A DNA stretch of 64,000 nucleotides from Martelella mediterranea DSM 17316 (GCF_002043005.1 NZ_CP020330.1:2250001-2314000); one strand, 5' to 3'; numbered from the stretch's first letter, positions 17,256 through 26,575 are shown. Notes: generated by a model from the letters alone, not told the origin. Translations and numbers: made by a program.

Positions 17256-19319
17256 TTACCGCCGCGACAGCGCAACCGACGAACAGGGCGCATCCAGCAG
17301 GTCGGCCAGTTCGTCATCGAGATGCATCAGCGAGATCGAGACGCCGGCCATGTCGAGCGAGGTGTAGTAGCGCCCGACCAGCGATCGCGTGACCTTGAGC
17401 CCGTGCGCCTTGAGCCGCTTTCTGATGCGGCCGTTCAGGATGTAGAGCTCCATGTCCGGCGTCGCGCCCAGCGAATTGACCAGCAGGGCGACGCGATCGC
17501 CTTCCTTCGGCATCATTTCATCGAGCAGGCGGTCGATCACGAGATCGGCGGCCTGATCGGCCGTGCCGATGGCGGCGCGGGCAATGCCGGGTTCGCCATG
17601 AACGCCGACGCCGATCTCCATCTCGTCGGGTCCGAGCTGAAAGGTCGGGCGGCGGGTTTCGATCGAAGCGCCGGGCTCCAGCGCCAGTCCCATGGTGAAG
17701 GTGCGCTCATTGGCCCGCCGCGCCACTGCCACGCAGGCGTCAAGCGGCATCATCCGCTCGCAGGCCGCGCCCGCGACCTTGAAGATGAACACATTGCCGG
17801 CGACCCCACGCCGCGTGGCCCGCATCTCCTTTGGCGATGAGGCGATGTCGTCGGTGGTGACGACGGCCTGCACTTCAATGCCCTCGGCCGCGGCCATTTC
17901 GGCGGCGATCTCGAAATTCATCACGTCGCCGGAGAAATTGCCGAAAATGTGCAGCACGCCGGCCCCGCCATCAACCGCGCGGGTGGAGGCGAGGATCGGG
18001 TCGGGCGGCGGGGCGGCGAACACATTGCCGACGACGACCGCATCCGCAAGCCCCTGGCCGACATAGCCGAAAAAGCCGGGCTCGTGCCCCGCGCCGCCGC
18101 CGATGACGAGGCCGACCTTGCCGGGGCGGGGAGCGTGAACCGAACGCAGGGCGCGCGGTGCGCCCGGAACCGGGGCCAGGATTTCCGGATGCGCCAGAAG
18201 CGCGCTCGCCAGCGTTTCGTCGACCGCGTCCTGCGGCCGGTTGATGAATTTCTTGGTGTGGACCCGTTCGGGCAGTTGCGGCGCTCTGGCGGTCTCCATC
18301 CGCTGCGGGCGAATATCCACATTCTCGGAGCGCAATATGCCCCAGGCGGTGTCCACATCGGTGACCAGCACGCTGACATAGCCGCCGCGCAGCGCCGCGA
18401 GGATCGCCTGTACCTTGTCGATCCCGCCGGCGACCGCGATCCTCTGGGGAATGGCGCGCAGCGCGGCAAGCTCGATGCCGACCGTGCGCCCGTCGAGCGG
18501 GCCGGCCACGGGTTCGCCGCGCGCATTGATCAGCCGCCCGGCAATGCTGCCGACAGCGGCGTGATAATGCTCGTTGACATCCACCTTGTCGAAGAAGCCG
18601 CTGGTGTGGATCGTGCTTTCAGCGCGCAGCGACGAGATGCCGAGCAGGATGCGGTTTGCTGCTGCCAGCACGCCGAGCTGTTCGGCGATGACCGGCTCTT
18701 CGAACAGCACGTCCCTAACTGAAGCGGATGACAGGATCGCGGGCGAGGACAGCGGAATGCAACGGGCGTCGAGCGCCTCGGCCAGCCGCGTCGCGCAGGC
18801 TTCCGGCGTCCACGGGATCTTGGCGGTCGTGCCGCCGGTGGCCTGAACCACGCGCATGTCTCTGAGATTGACGCGCTCGACGGCATTGGCGATCGCCAGC
18901 ATCGTCCGGCCCCAGGTCACCGCGATGGTGTCGCCGGATTGCGCATGCAGCGCCAGCACCTGCGCGCCCGCGGCCCCCAGCCGCTCCGTCAGCGTGCGCT
19001 CGCCGCCGGTTGACGGGATCACCAGACAATCGGCGAGGCCGAAATGCTCCTTCAGGCTCTGAGCGAGCGACAATTGCCGGAATTTTTCCGGCGCGATCTC
19101 GATCGAGACAATGCCGCGTGTGCGGGCATCGGCGAGATAGGCGTTCACGGTGGGGCGCGAAATGCCCATGGCGACGGCAATGTCGCCCTGGGTCATGCCC
19201 TCCTCGTAATAAAGCCATGCCGCCCACAGCAGTGGATCGCCGCCGAAGCGCAGGGGCAGTTGGGAGCTGGATTGCCTCTCGGAGGCGGACAGGGCGCGCG
19301 GACCGCTCTTTCGTGCCAT
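17256..19319 (-). CDS. SorC-type sugar-binding regulator fused to dihydroxyacetone kinase DhaK
   Basis: 687 residues from ATG 19319, which overlaps the dhaL stop by one base. Residues 28-75 form a helix-turn-helix (WLYYEEGMTQGDIAVAMGISRPTVNAYLADARTRG). Residues 80-345 are a SorC/DeoR-type sugar-phosphate sensor (GDTIAVTWGRTM, HAAVGSIAGRLINARGEPV). Residues 353-687 are a complete DhaK: H412 in GGGAGHEPGFFGYVG, D465 in SGDVMNFE, and H574 in GVGVHGEPG, the histidine that binds the substrate carbonyl covalently. It may both bind the ketose and control the operon, so that the DhaK part acts as enzyme, as ligand sensor, or both. Such bifunctional proteins are known from genome annotation but, to my knowledge, little studied. 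Confidence 0.9.
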   Translation of the reverse strand: MARKSGPRALSASERQSSSQLPLRFGGDPLLWAAWLYYEEGMTQGDIAVAMGISRPTVNAYLADARTRGIVSIEIAPEKFRQLSLAQSLKEHFGLADCLVIPSTGGERTLTERLGAAGAQVLALHAQSGDTIAVTWGRTMLAIANAVERVNLRDMRVVQATGGTTAKIPWTPEACATRLAEALDARCIPLSSPAILSSASVRDVLFEEPVIAEQLGVLAAANRILLGISSLRAESTIHTSGFFDKVDVNEHYHAAVGSIAGRLINARGEPVAGPLDGRTVGIELAALRAIPQRIAVAGGIDKVQAILAALRGGYVSVLVTDVDTAWGILRSENVDIRPQRMETARAPQLPERVHTKKFINRPQDAVDETLASALLAHPEILAPVPGAPRALRSVHAPRPGKVGLVIGGGAGHEPGFFGYVGQGLADAVVVGNVFAAPPPDPILASTRAVDGGAGVLHIFGNFSGDVMNFEIAAEMAAAEGIEVQAVVTTDDIASSPKEMRATRRGVAGNVFIFKVAGAACERMMPLDACVAVARRANERTFTMGLALEPGASIETRRPTFQLGPDEMEIGVGVHGEPGIARAAIGTADQAADLVIDRLLDEMMPKEGDRVALLVNSLGATPDMELYILNGRIRKRLKAHGLKVTRSLVGRYYTSLDMAGVSISLMHLDDELADLLDAPCSSVALSRR

Positions 19320-19981
19320 CAAAGGGTCTCTCGCTCAGTTGCCGAGCAGACCCATTCGCGGGCGGTGTCGATCAGCGCGGCCGCGGAGACCGCGCCGGGA
19401 TCGAGATGGCCGATAGTGCGCGCGCCAAGGCGAGCGGCGCGGCCCTTGGCCGCCACCATGCCGCGCGTCGCCTCGGCCCCTTCTTTGGCGGCGGCAGCGG
19501 CGCGGGTCATGATCTGAGCGAGTGTTTCACCCTCATTCCTGGCATCGCGGATCGCATGGGTCGCCGGCAACCACGCATCCAGCATGGTCTTGTCGCCGGG
19601 GGATGCCTTGCCGCGTTCCTCGATTCCTTCCGAAATCGAGATCAGAATATCGGCAAGGCGCTCGATCGGCACCTGTTTGTCTTCCGGCATGGCAAGGCCC
19701 GCGCGCGTCAGCCCGCTGGCATAGAGCGGACCGGTGGTGGCGCCGACGGCGTTGAGAAAGGAGCGGCCCGCCTGCGTCAGCGCGATCCGGAGCGAGGGAT
19801 AGTCGGCGGCATCGTGGGTCAGCGCCACGGCGGCGGCGGAAAAGCCTTCGGCCATGGCCGTGCCGTGATCGGCATCGCCGATCGCCCCATCCAGTTCCGC
19901 GAGATAATCGCGTTCATCATTCATCCGGCGCGCGAAGGCGCGAAACAGATCGGCGAGGGCATGGCAATCGAGATACATCAT
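19319..19981 (-). CDS. dhaL: Dihydroxyacetone kinase subunit DhaL (separate)
   Basis: 220 residues from ATG 19981. A TTG at 20017 would add 12 residues without a ribosome site. The metal-ATP site AELDGAIGDADHGTAM keeps the three aspartates (D-x4-D-x-D) that bind two Mg ions, and the family motifs GPLYASGL and SPGDKTMLDAW follow. DhaL supplies the nucleotide-binding half of ketose kinases; here the obvious partner is the DhaK domain fused to the regulator, whose gene follows with a one-base overlap. ATP and not PEP-derived phosphate is likely the donor, since no DhaM-like phosphotransferase protein is encoded nearby. Confidence 0.9.
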   Translation of the reverse strand: MMYLDCHALADLFRAFARRMNDERDYLAELDGAIGDADHGTAMAEGFSAAAVALTHDAADYPSLRIALTQAGRSFLNAVGATTGPLYASGLTRAGLAMPEDKQVPIERLADILISISEGIEERGKASPGDKTMLDAWLPATHAIRDARNEGETLAQIMTRAAAAAKEGAEATRGMVAAKGRAARLGARTIGHLDPGAVSAAALIDTAREWVCSATERETL

Positions 19982-20047
19982 GGCCGCATTATGCTGCGAG
20001 GAGGCGGGCGAGCACAAGCGATTCCGTGCCCGCCCGCGCCGCCTTCA

Positions 20048-21820
20048 TCAATCCTGAAGGCGGCGGGAGAACCCGTTTCCAAGTTCGGTCAGGATCATGC
20101 AGCAGGAGGTGGCGCCTGCATCCAGAACCCCGCGCGAGCGCTCGCCGAGCCGGCTGGCGCGCCCGATGCGGGCAACCAGATCGACGGTGGAATCCCGACC
20201 CTTTTCCGCGGCTTGCGCCATCGCCTGAAGGGCAGGGGCGAAGCCGTCCGCCTTCGCGGCGTCGAATGCCTCGACGGCCGGAACCAGCGTGTCGATCAGC
20301 GTCTTGTCGCCGACCTTGGCCGAACCGGTGGAGCGCACGCCCGAAAGACCCGCATTTAGCATCTGCGAAAACGCATCGGCATCGATGGCGGTGCGCCCCT
20401 TGATCGACGAGGCCATTTCCTGGAACATCAGACCATAGAGCGGACCCATGGAACCGCCGATCTCCGACATCAGAACATCCGACAGCACGCTCATCGCCTC
20501 GTCGAGCGTCATCTGCGAACCAGCGATCCGCTCGGCGGCGCGGCCGAAGCCCTTGGCCATGTTGATGCCGTGGTCGCCATCGCCGATCTTGCCGTCGATC
20601 TCCGAAAGCCAGGCCTTGTTCTCGACGATCACCGCCGCGATCTCCTCGACGATCGCTGCATTGCCGGCATTCTTCACCGAAGGGCCGTTGATGGTTTCGG
20701 GCGCGCGCGGAGCGTCGTTCTCGGTGTTTTCCGTCTTCGCTGGAGCGATGGTCGAAGCCTTGGCGGCAGCTGGCTGGATGTTCGGCGCGGCATTGCCGGT
20801 CTGGCTGAAGCCGGGCGCGGTCGCTTCCATATCCAGCAGCGCCTTCATCTCGTCATCCAGCACCATGACCGACAGGGTCGCGCCGATCATTTCCAGCGAG
20901 GTGAAGTAATTGCCGACATAGGCGCGGTAGACGGTGGCGCCGCGCGCCTCGATTTCCTGCTCCATGCGGTCGTAAAGCACATAGAGTTCGTTGACCGGGG
21001 TTGCGCCCAGGCCGGAGACCAGCACGGCGACTTCGCTGCCCTTCGGCAGATCATGATCGTCCATGACGATCTTGACCATGTCGGCGGCGACCTCATTGGC
21101 GCTCTTCAGCGGTTCCACGCGGGTGCCAGGCTCGCCGTGGTGGCCGATGCCGACCTCCATCGTGCCCGGCTCGATCTGGAAATTCGGATGACCGACGGCC
21201 GGCAGTGTGCAGGGGCCAAGCCCGACGCCGACGGAGCGCACGCTGTCGATCGCCTTCTGGGCGGCGGCCTGCACGTCGGCAAGCGTCCCGCCTCTAGCGG
21301 CGACCGCGCCGGCGATCTTCCACATGAAGATCTCGCCGGCCACGCCGCGGCGCTTCTCGCGCTCGGAAAGCGGGGCCGAGCAGACATCGTCATTGGCGAC
21401 CACGGTCGCGACCGCGATGCCCTCTTTCTCAAGCATGCCGGCGGCCATTTTGACGTTCATGTTGTCACCGGCGTAATTGCCATAAAGCACCGCAACGCCA
21501 GCCCCGCCATCGGCGGCGCGCATCGCATCGGCAAAGCTCTTGGCCGTCGGCGAGGAGAACAGTTCGCCGACGGCGACCGCGTCCACCATGTTGCGGCCGG
21601 TATAGCCGATGAAGGCCGGCTCGTGGCCCGAACCGCCGCCGGTGACGATGCCGACCTTGCCGGAAACCGGCGCTGTCTGCGATACGATCACGCGCGGATT
21701 GGCCGGGTCGAGCCGCACCAGATCGCGGTGGGCCCTGACGAAACCGGCCACGGTCTCGTCGACAAGATCGTCGGGGTTGTTGATAAATCTCTGCATTGAA
21801 GCGACCTTATCGTTCATCAT
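20048..21820 (-). CDS. Two-domain dihydroxyacetone kinase (DhaK-DhaL fusion)
   Basis: 590 residues. DhaK spans about 9-335: H66 in GGGSGHEPAFIGYTG, GDNMNVKMA near 119-126, and the covalent substrate histidine H228 in GIGHHGEPG. A linker rich in Ala, Pro and Thr (about 345-380) leads to DhaL (about 383-590) with AWLSEIDGKIGDGDHGINM, the Mg-ATP aspartates. This is the ATP-dependent single-chain arrangement used for dihydroxyacetone and, in characterised homologues, for erythrulose. The ATG at 21820 directly abuts the stop of the SDR-dehydrogenase reading order (no gap), so translation is coupled. Which of the two kinases in this operon does the main reaction is not clear. Confidence 0.92.
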   Translation of the reverse strand: MMNDKVASMQRFINNPDDLVDETVAGFVRAHRDLVRLDPANPRVIVSQTAPVSGKVGIVTGGGSGHEPAFIGYTGRNMVDAVAVGELFSSPTAKSFADAMRAADGGAGVAVLYGNYAGDNMNVKMAAGMLEKEGIAVATVVANDDVCSAPLSEREKRRGVAGEIFMWKIAGAVAARGGTLADVQAAAQKAIDSVRSVGVGLGPCTLPAVGHPNFQIEPGTMEVGIGHHGEPGTRVEPLKSANEVAADMVKIVMDDHDLPKGSEVAVLVSGLGATPVNELYVLYDRMEQEIEARGATVYRAYVGNYFTSLEMIGATLSVMVLDDEMKALLDMEATAPGFSQTGNAAPNIQPAAAKASTIAPAKTENTENDAPRAPETINGPSVKNAGNAAIVEEIAAVIVENKAWLSEIDGKIGDGDHGINMAKGFGRAAERIAGSQMTLDEAMSVLSDVLMSEIGGSMGPLYGLMFQEMASSIKGRTAIDADAFSQMLNAGLSGVRSTGSAKVGDKTLIDTLVPAVEAFDAAKADGFAPALQAMAQAAEKGRDSTVDLVARIGRASRLGERSRGVLDAGATSCCMILTELGNGFSRRLQD

Positions 21821-22576
21821 TTACCGGACGGTGTAGCCGCCATCGACAAGAAGGTCCGCGCCGTTGATCATCGCCGCCTCATCGGAAGCGAGGAACACGG
21901 CGGCGGCGGCGATTTCTTCCGGCTCGGCAAAGCGGCCGCTCGGGATCTGGGCCTTCATCGCCTCGCCCTTTTCGCCTTCCCATGCCTTGCGGCCGAGATC
22001 GGTCATCACCACGGTGGGCGAGATCGAATTGGCGGTGATGCCGTGTTTGCCCCATTCCAGCGCCAGCGTCTTGGTGACGCCGATGACGGCGAATTTTGTG
22101 GCGCAGTAGGCGACATGGCCTTCGATGGCGACCGAGCCGGCCTGGCTTGCAAGGTTGACGATCCGCCCGCCCTTGCCAGCGGCAATCATCGCGCGCCCGA
22201 CGGCCTGGCACATCAGATAGGTGCCGGTCAGGTTGACGGCGATGGTGCGGTCCCACGCGGCCTTCGAAAGTTCTTCGGCGGGGGCGAGGTCGACAATGCC
22301 GGCGGAGTTGACGAGAATATCGATCTCGCCGAGTGCCGCTTTGACGTCGGAGACCGCAGCTTCGATGCTGTCGCTTTCGGTGACGTTGCATGCGAAGGCC
22401 TTCGCGCCGTCAAGCTCGGCGGCCATGGCATCGGCCGCATCGCGGTTCATGTCGAGAATGGCGACGCGCGCGCCCTTGGCAGCAAACGCCCGGGCAATCG
22501 CCGCGCCGATGCCGGATGCCGCGCCGGTGACAACCGCGACCTTGCCGGCAAGTGAAAATTCAGGGGAAGACGCCAT
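21821..22576 (-). CDS. SDR-family dehydrogenase, probable polyol dehydrogenase
   Basis: 251 residues from ATG 22576 behind AAAGGA (7 bases spacing); a longer in-frame start would add an Arg-rich tail without family resemblance. Classical short-chain dehydrogenase: NAD-binding TGAASGIGAAIA (residues 19-30), NSAG near 90, catalytic YCATK, and a C-terminal MINGADLLVDGGYTV. It stands between the binding-protein gene and the DhaKL gene of one operon. The simplest reading is oxidation of an imported polyol to the ketose that the DhaK/DhaL proteins phosphorylate. Glycerol to dihydroxyacetone or a tetritol to erythrulose would fit; neither is proven. Confidence 0.85.
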   Translation of the reverse strand: MASSPEFSLAGKVAVVTGAASGIGAAIARAFAAKGARVAILDMNRDAADAMAAELDGAKAFACNVTESDSIEAAVSDVKAALGEIDILVNSAGIVDLAPAEELSKAAWDRTIAVNLTGTYLMCQAVGRAMIAAGKGGRIVNLASQAGSVAIEGHVAYCATKFAVIGVTKTLALEWGKHGITANSISPTVVMTDLGRKAWEGEKGEAMKAQIPSGRFAEPEEIAAAAVFLASDEAAMINGADLLVDGGYTVR

Positions 22577-22626
22577 CGAAACGTCCTTTCTTCTGGCTGC
22601 TGTGACGGCCGTGCCGCGACGGTGAC

Positions 22627-22652
22627 GCCTGCGGCCGGCAAAGGCCGCAGGC
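22627..22652. other. Hairpin behind the binding-protein gene
   Basis: GCCTGCGGCC (22627-22636) and GGCCGCAGGC (22643-22652) are perfect 10-bp inverted repeats with a 6-base loop, 12 bases after the stop of the binding-protein gene in its direction. There is no T-run. Hairpins at this place in ABC operons commonly protect the binding-protein mRNA from 3' decay, allowing more binding protein than downstream enzyme. Confidence 0.6.
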
Positions 22653-22664
22653 ATGTTTCAAAGC

Positions 22665-23660
22665 TTACTGACGCTCTTTCAGAAGCGCGTCGACATTGTC
22701 GGCGGTCACCGGCGTCCACGGCACATTGTACTGCTTGGATTCGCCGTTATTCCACTGCATTTCGGGGTATTTTTCCCAGATGCCAGAGGTCGGCTCGTAG
22801 TCCGGGTTGACGGCCTTGATGGCGACGTCGATCGCGCCGAGCGCCTGGGCCTGGCCATCCTGCAGGATCGAATGCATGTCGCCGCGCTTGACGGCTTCCA
22901 GAGCATCGGTCACGCCGTCGACGCCGGCAATCGAGAAATCGCTGACATTCATGCCGGCGGCCTTGATCGCCTCGATCGCGCCGAGCGCCATCTCGTCATT
23001 CTGCGCGATCACGCCCTTGATGTCGCCGCCATGGGCGGTCAGCCAGTTTTCCATCAGCGACTGCGCTTCCGCGCGGCTCCAGTTGGCGGTCTGCTGTTCG
23101 ACAACGCTGACGCCGTCGCCGCATTCGGCGATCGCCTTTTCATTGCCTTCGCCGCGCTGGATCTGCGCGGACTGGCCTATCGGGCCTTCGATGATGACTA
23201 CATCGCCCGAGCAACTGATGTCATCGAGAACGGCCTTGGCTTCGAGATAGCCGGCTTCGACATCGTCGGAGCCGACATAGGAGGTCAGCAGGTCGGAGTT
23301 GACCTGGGTGTTGGAGCCCACGACCGGAATGCCGGCATCGTGTGCTTCCTCGACGGCGGTTGCGCCCGCTTCGATGTCGATCGGCACGAAGACGATGGCG
23401 TCATAGCCCTGGGTGATCATGGTTTCGAACTGTTCCTGCTGAACCAGCGCGTCATAACGACCATCGAAGATGGTCAGGTCGACGGAACCGTCCTTCACCG
23501 AGGGATGGTTTTCTGCGGCATTGGCCCAGAGCTGCATGAATTCGGCGTTGAGACCGTAAACGGCGGCGCCGATCTTCAGCGGGTCCTGCGCGCTGGCGGT
23601 GGTGGCGACGAATGCGGCGCCGACCAGGGCTGTGGTTGCCAGGATATTACGAAGTTTCAT
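22665..23660 (-). CDS. Ribose-type ABC sugar-binding protein
   Basis: 331 residues with a Sec signal peptide (MKLRNILATTALVGAAFVATTASAQ). The mature part is a type-I periplasmic-binding protein of the RbsB class: DPLKIGAAVYGLNAEFMQLWANAAENH, YDALVQQEQFETMITQGYDAIVFVPIDIEAG, and AQNDEMALGAIEAIKAAGM near the C-terminal lobe. The class binds small monosaccharides and polyols (ribose, xylitol, erythritol, glycerol-like compounds). It follows the permease gene and precedes the SDR gene in the operon 26316-17256. Confidence 0.92.
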   Translation of the reverse strand: MKLRNILATTALVGAAFVATTASAQDPLKIGAAVYGLNAEFMQLWANAAENHPSVKDGSVDLTIFDGRYDALVQQEQFETMITQGYDAIVFVPIDIEAGATAVEEAHDAGIPVVGSNTQVNSDLLTSYVGSDDVEAGYLEAKAVLDDISCSGDVVIIEGPIGQSAQIQRGEGNEKAIAECGDGVSVVEQQTANWSRAEAQSLMENWLTAHGGDIKGVIAQNDEMALGAIEAIKAAGMNVSDFSIAGVDGVTDALEAVKRGDMHSILQDGQAQALGAIDVAIKAVNPDYEPTSGIWEKYPEMQWNNGESKQYNVPWTPVTADNVDALLKERQ

Positions 23661-23731
23661 GTCGGGTTTCCTCCCTTTGGTGACATGGTGGGTGCCGCTA
23701 TGCGGCGTGGAAGAACCGGCGATGCCGGATT

Positions 23732-24757
23732 TCAGGCTTCGCTCTTGCGCGAGCGGTCGAGCATGACGGCGGCGACGATCAGCGCGCCCTTGATGACCTG
23801 CTGGTAGTAGGATTCGACGCCCAGCAGATCGAGGCCGTTGTTCATCACGCCGATCAGCAGCGCGCCTATGACGGTGCCGCTCACCCGGCCGATGCCGCCG
23901 GAAAGGCTGGTGCCGCCGATCACTACCGCGGCGATCGCGTCAAGCTCGTAGGCGACGCCGGCCTGCGGCAGCGCGGAACCCGTGCGGGCGGCAAGCACCA
24001 TGCCGGCGAGCCCAGCCAGCGCGCCGGAAATGACATAGACCATGAAGCGGATGCGGTTGACGCTGAGGCCGGAGACCTTGGCCGCATGCGGATTGCCGCC
24101 GACGGCATAGATGTGGCGTCCGAACCTTGTGTTGGTCAGCACGAAATGGGCGACGAGGAACACCAGCGCGAACAGGATGATCGGGACCGGAAGGCCGAAG
24201 ATATCGCCCGTGCCGATCCAGCGATAACCGTCGGTCAGTGCCGGGATCGGGCGGCCGCCGGAATAGATCAGCGTTAGGCCGCGCGCCGCCGACAGCATGC
24301 CGAGCGTGGCGACGAAGGCGGGCACCGAGAACCGCGCCACCGCCGTGCCGGAAATCGCGCCCATGGCGATGCCGGCGGCAAGGCCGATGACGATCGCGAT
24401 CGGCGCGATATAGGGCGTGCCGGGAATGAAGGCGCTGGATGAGGTGGTGGCGAAGGAGGCCGAGACCACCCCGGCAAGGGCGACCACGGAGCCGACCGAA
24501 AGATCGATGCCGCGCGTCAGGATCACGAAGGTCATGCCAATGGCGAGGATGCCGTTGATCGAGGTCTGCCGCAGCACGTTGACGATATTGCGCGGGCTTA
24601 AAAAATTCTCGCTGACGATCGAGAGCACGATGCAGACCAGGATAAGCGCGATCAATATGCCGTAGCGCTGGGCGATCGGCCCCAGCCGCTCGGTCATCGG
24701 CCGCTTCTGCTCGGTTCCGGCGCCCGCCGGGTTTTTGGCATTATCAGTGTCAGTCAA
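23732..24757 (-). CDS. Ribose-type ABC permease
   Basis: 341 residues starting at TTG 24757, which has a very good ribosome site (GGGAGGA, 7 bases spacing). About eight to ten membrane helices and the RbsC-class signatures LSIVSENFLSPRNIVNVLRQTSINGILAIGMTFVILTRGIDLSVGSVVALAGV and VAYELDAIAAVVIGGTSLSGGIG are present. It forms the homodimeric channel of the importer with the ATPase at 24838-26316. No second permease is encoded, as expected for this class. Confidence 0.93.
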   Translation of the reverse strand: MTDTDNAKNPAGAGTEQKRPMTERLGPIAQRYGILIALILVCIVLSIVSENFLSPRNIVNVLRQTSINGILAIGMTFVILTRGIDLSVGSVVALAGVVSASFATTSSSAFIPGTPYIAPIAIVIGLAAGIAMGAISGTAVARFSVPAFVATLGMLSAARGLTLIYSGGRPIPALTDGYRWIGTGDIFGLPVPIILFALVFLVAHFVLTNTRFGRHIYAVGGNPHAAKVSGLSVNRIRFMVYVISGALAGLAGMVLAARTGSALPQAGVAYELDAIAAVVIGGTSLSGGIGRVSGTVIGALLIGVMNNGLDLLGVESYYQQVIKGALIVAAVMLDRSRKSEA

Positions 24758-24837
24758 CGTATGGTCCTCCCCGATTGACGGGTTATCGGCAGGTGGAAGG
24801 CGCTCGTTTTGCGGCGTCCAGGTCCTGCGACATTTTT

Positions 24838-26316
24838 TTACGCTGCGAGATGCAGCAGTTTTTCGGCGGACATCTCCGCCCGGTCCAGCGTTCCGGCAAC
24901 CCGGCCGTCGCGCATCACGATGGCGCGGTCGGCCATGCCAAGCACTTCGTCGGTCTCTGAGGAAATCATGACCACGGTTCCGCCGGCCTTGGCGAAATCG
25001 GACATGACGCGATAGATTTCCCGCTTGGCGCCGACATCGACGCCGCGGGTCGGCTCATCCAGAAGCAGCACGTTCGGCTCGGTCAGGAACCACTTGCCGA
25101 GAACCACCTTCTGCTGGTTGCCACCGGAAAGATTGGAAACGCCGAGCTTCAGCGATGCGGTCTTGATATTGAGCGTTTCGACCATGCGCCCTGCGGCCTC
25201 CGTCTCGGCCCTGCCGTTCATCATCAGCGGGGTCGACATCCGGTCGAGGGTCGCAAGGCAAAGGTTCTCCCGGACATCGCCGGTGAGGACAAGGCCCGAG
25301 ACCTTGCGGTCCTCGGTGACATAGGCAAGGCCCGCCGCAATCGCCTCGGCCGGGCGGCTGATCTCTCGGCGCACGCCGTTGATCTCGATCGTGCCGGCGG
25401 TCTCGTCCGACAGGCCGAACAGCCTGTCGAAAATCTCGCTGCGTCCGGAGCCCATCAGCCCGTAAAGCGCCAGAATTTCCCCGCGATGGGCCTCGAATGA
25501 AACGTCGCGCACGCCATGGTTGGCGGCCAGACCCTCGACGCGCAGGGTTGGCTCGGTTCCGGCGGTGTTGTCCTTGACGAATTCCTCCGTCAGCGGACGT
25601 CCGACGATCAGGCTGATCAAGCGATCCTTGTCGATATCGGCAAGCGCGCCGTCCTCAACGAAGCGGCCATCGCGGAACACGGTATAGCTGTCGCAGATCG
25701 TGAAGATTTCGGAGAGGCGGTGGCTGACATAGATCACGCCCTTGCCGCGCGCCTTCAGCGTCTTGACCGCCTCGAAAAGCTGGTCGGCCTCGGCCTCGCC
25801 AAGCGCGGAGGTCGGCTCGTCCATGATGATGACTTCGGCATCATAGGAAAGCGCCTTGGCAATCTCGACGAGCTGTGTCTGGGCCACCGTCAGGTCCATC
25901 ATCATGTCGGTTGCGCGGATGGTGAATTTCAGCCCGTCCAGCAGTTCTTGCGCTTTTGCGTTCATGGATTTGAAATCGATGCGGCCGAAGGCGCCGCTCG
26001 GCTCGCGCCCGAGAAAGATGTTTTCGGCCACCGTCATCGCCGGCACGGGGCTCAGTTCCTGTTCGATAATGGAAATGCCGTTGGCAAGCGCCTCGCCGGG
26101 GGAGGAGAACTGCACGGTCTCGCCATTGCGCTTGATTGTGCCGCGGTCGCGCGGCTGGATGCCCATGACGATCTTGAGGAATGTCGACTTGCCGGCGCCA
26201 TTGCCGCCGCAAAGCGCGTGAACCGATCCCGGCATCAGCCGGAATGCGCCGTCTATCAGCGCGGGCACCCCGGAAAACGATTTTCCGAGCCCATGCACCT
26301 CAAGCAAAGCCTGCAC
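24838..26316 (-). CDS. Ribose-type ABC ATPase with two nucleotide-binding domains
   Basis: 492 residues from the GTG at 26316, 6 bases after GGGAGGA. An ATG at 26331 lies before the ribosome site and was rejected. Domain 1 has Walker A GGNGAGKST and the degenerate signature LTVAQTQLVEIAKAL. Domain 2 has the reduced Walker A GLMGSGRSEIF and the full signature LSGGNQQKVVLGKWF. This is the normal RbsA asymmetry. It is the first gene of the operon, so the promoter should lie in 26317-26575. Confidence 0.93.
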   Translation of the reverse strand: MQALLEVHGLGKSFSGVPALIDGAFRLMPGSVHALCGGNGAGKSTFLKIVMGIQPRDRGTIKRNGETVQFSSPGEALANGISIIEQELSPVPAMTVAENIFLGREPSGAFGRIDFKSMNAKAQELLDGLKFTIRATDMMMDLTVAQTQLVEIAKALSYDAEVIIMDEPTSALGEAEADQLFEAVKTLKARGKGVIYVSHRLSEIFTICDSYTVFRDGRFVEDGALADIDKDRLISLIVGRPLTEEFVKDNTAGTEPTLRVEGLAANHGVRDVSFEAHRGEILALYGLMGSGRSEIFDRLFGLSDETAGTIEINGVRREISRPAEAIAAGLAYVTEDRKVSGLVLTGDVRENLCLATLDRMSTPLMMNGRAETEAAGRMVETLNIKTASLKLGVSNLSGGNQQKVVLGKWFLTEPNVLLLDEPTRGVDVGAKREIYRVMSDFAKAGGTVVMISSETDEVLGMADRAIVMRDGRVAGTLDRAEMSAEKLLHLAA

Positions 26317-26575
26317 GACAATTCCTCCCATTCTCAGTCCATCGAACTAATGTAAAATTACGCTCGACAATTGTCTTTTAACGGTATCGCTTTGCGTATG
26401 TCAAACGTGTTCTGACATTTTTAAAGCTGGTATGTGGATAAGCGGGATCGTCCCGGCTGATTGAGGCGGGTGTTCGGGACGGTGATGCGGAAAGGGTAAG
26501 GCGGCCGGAATCCTGGCGCGCTTTCAGACCCGGCGCCTCGGGCGCGGGCGAATGTCGACGTCTCTATCCGAGTGG
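26317..26575. promoter_or_regulatory. Promoter gap of the polyol/dihydroxyacetone-kinase operon, with two palindromes
   Basis: This 259-base gap between the ABC ATPase genes is AT-richer than its surroundings near 26340-26420. It holds a perfect 10-bp palindrome GACAATTGTC at 26366-26375 and the inverted repeat ATGTCA-N9-TGACAT at 26398-26418. Both lie 50-102 bases upstream of the GTG of the first operon gene, where an operator for the operon's own SorC-DhaK regulator is expected. The remainder (26430-26575) shows nothing clear. Confidence 0.5.
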
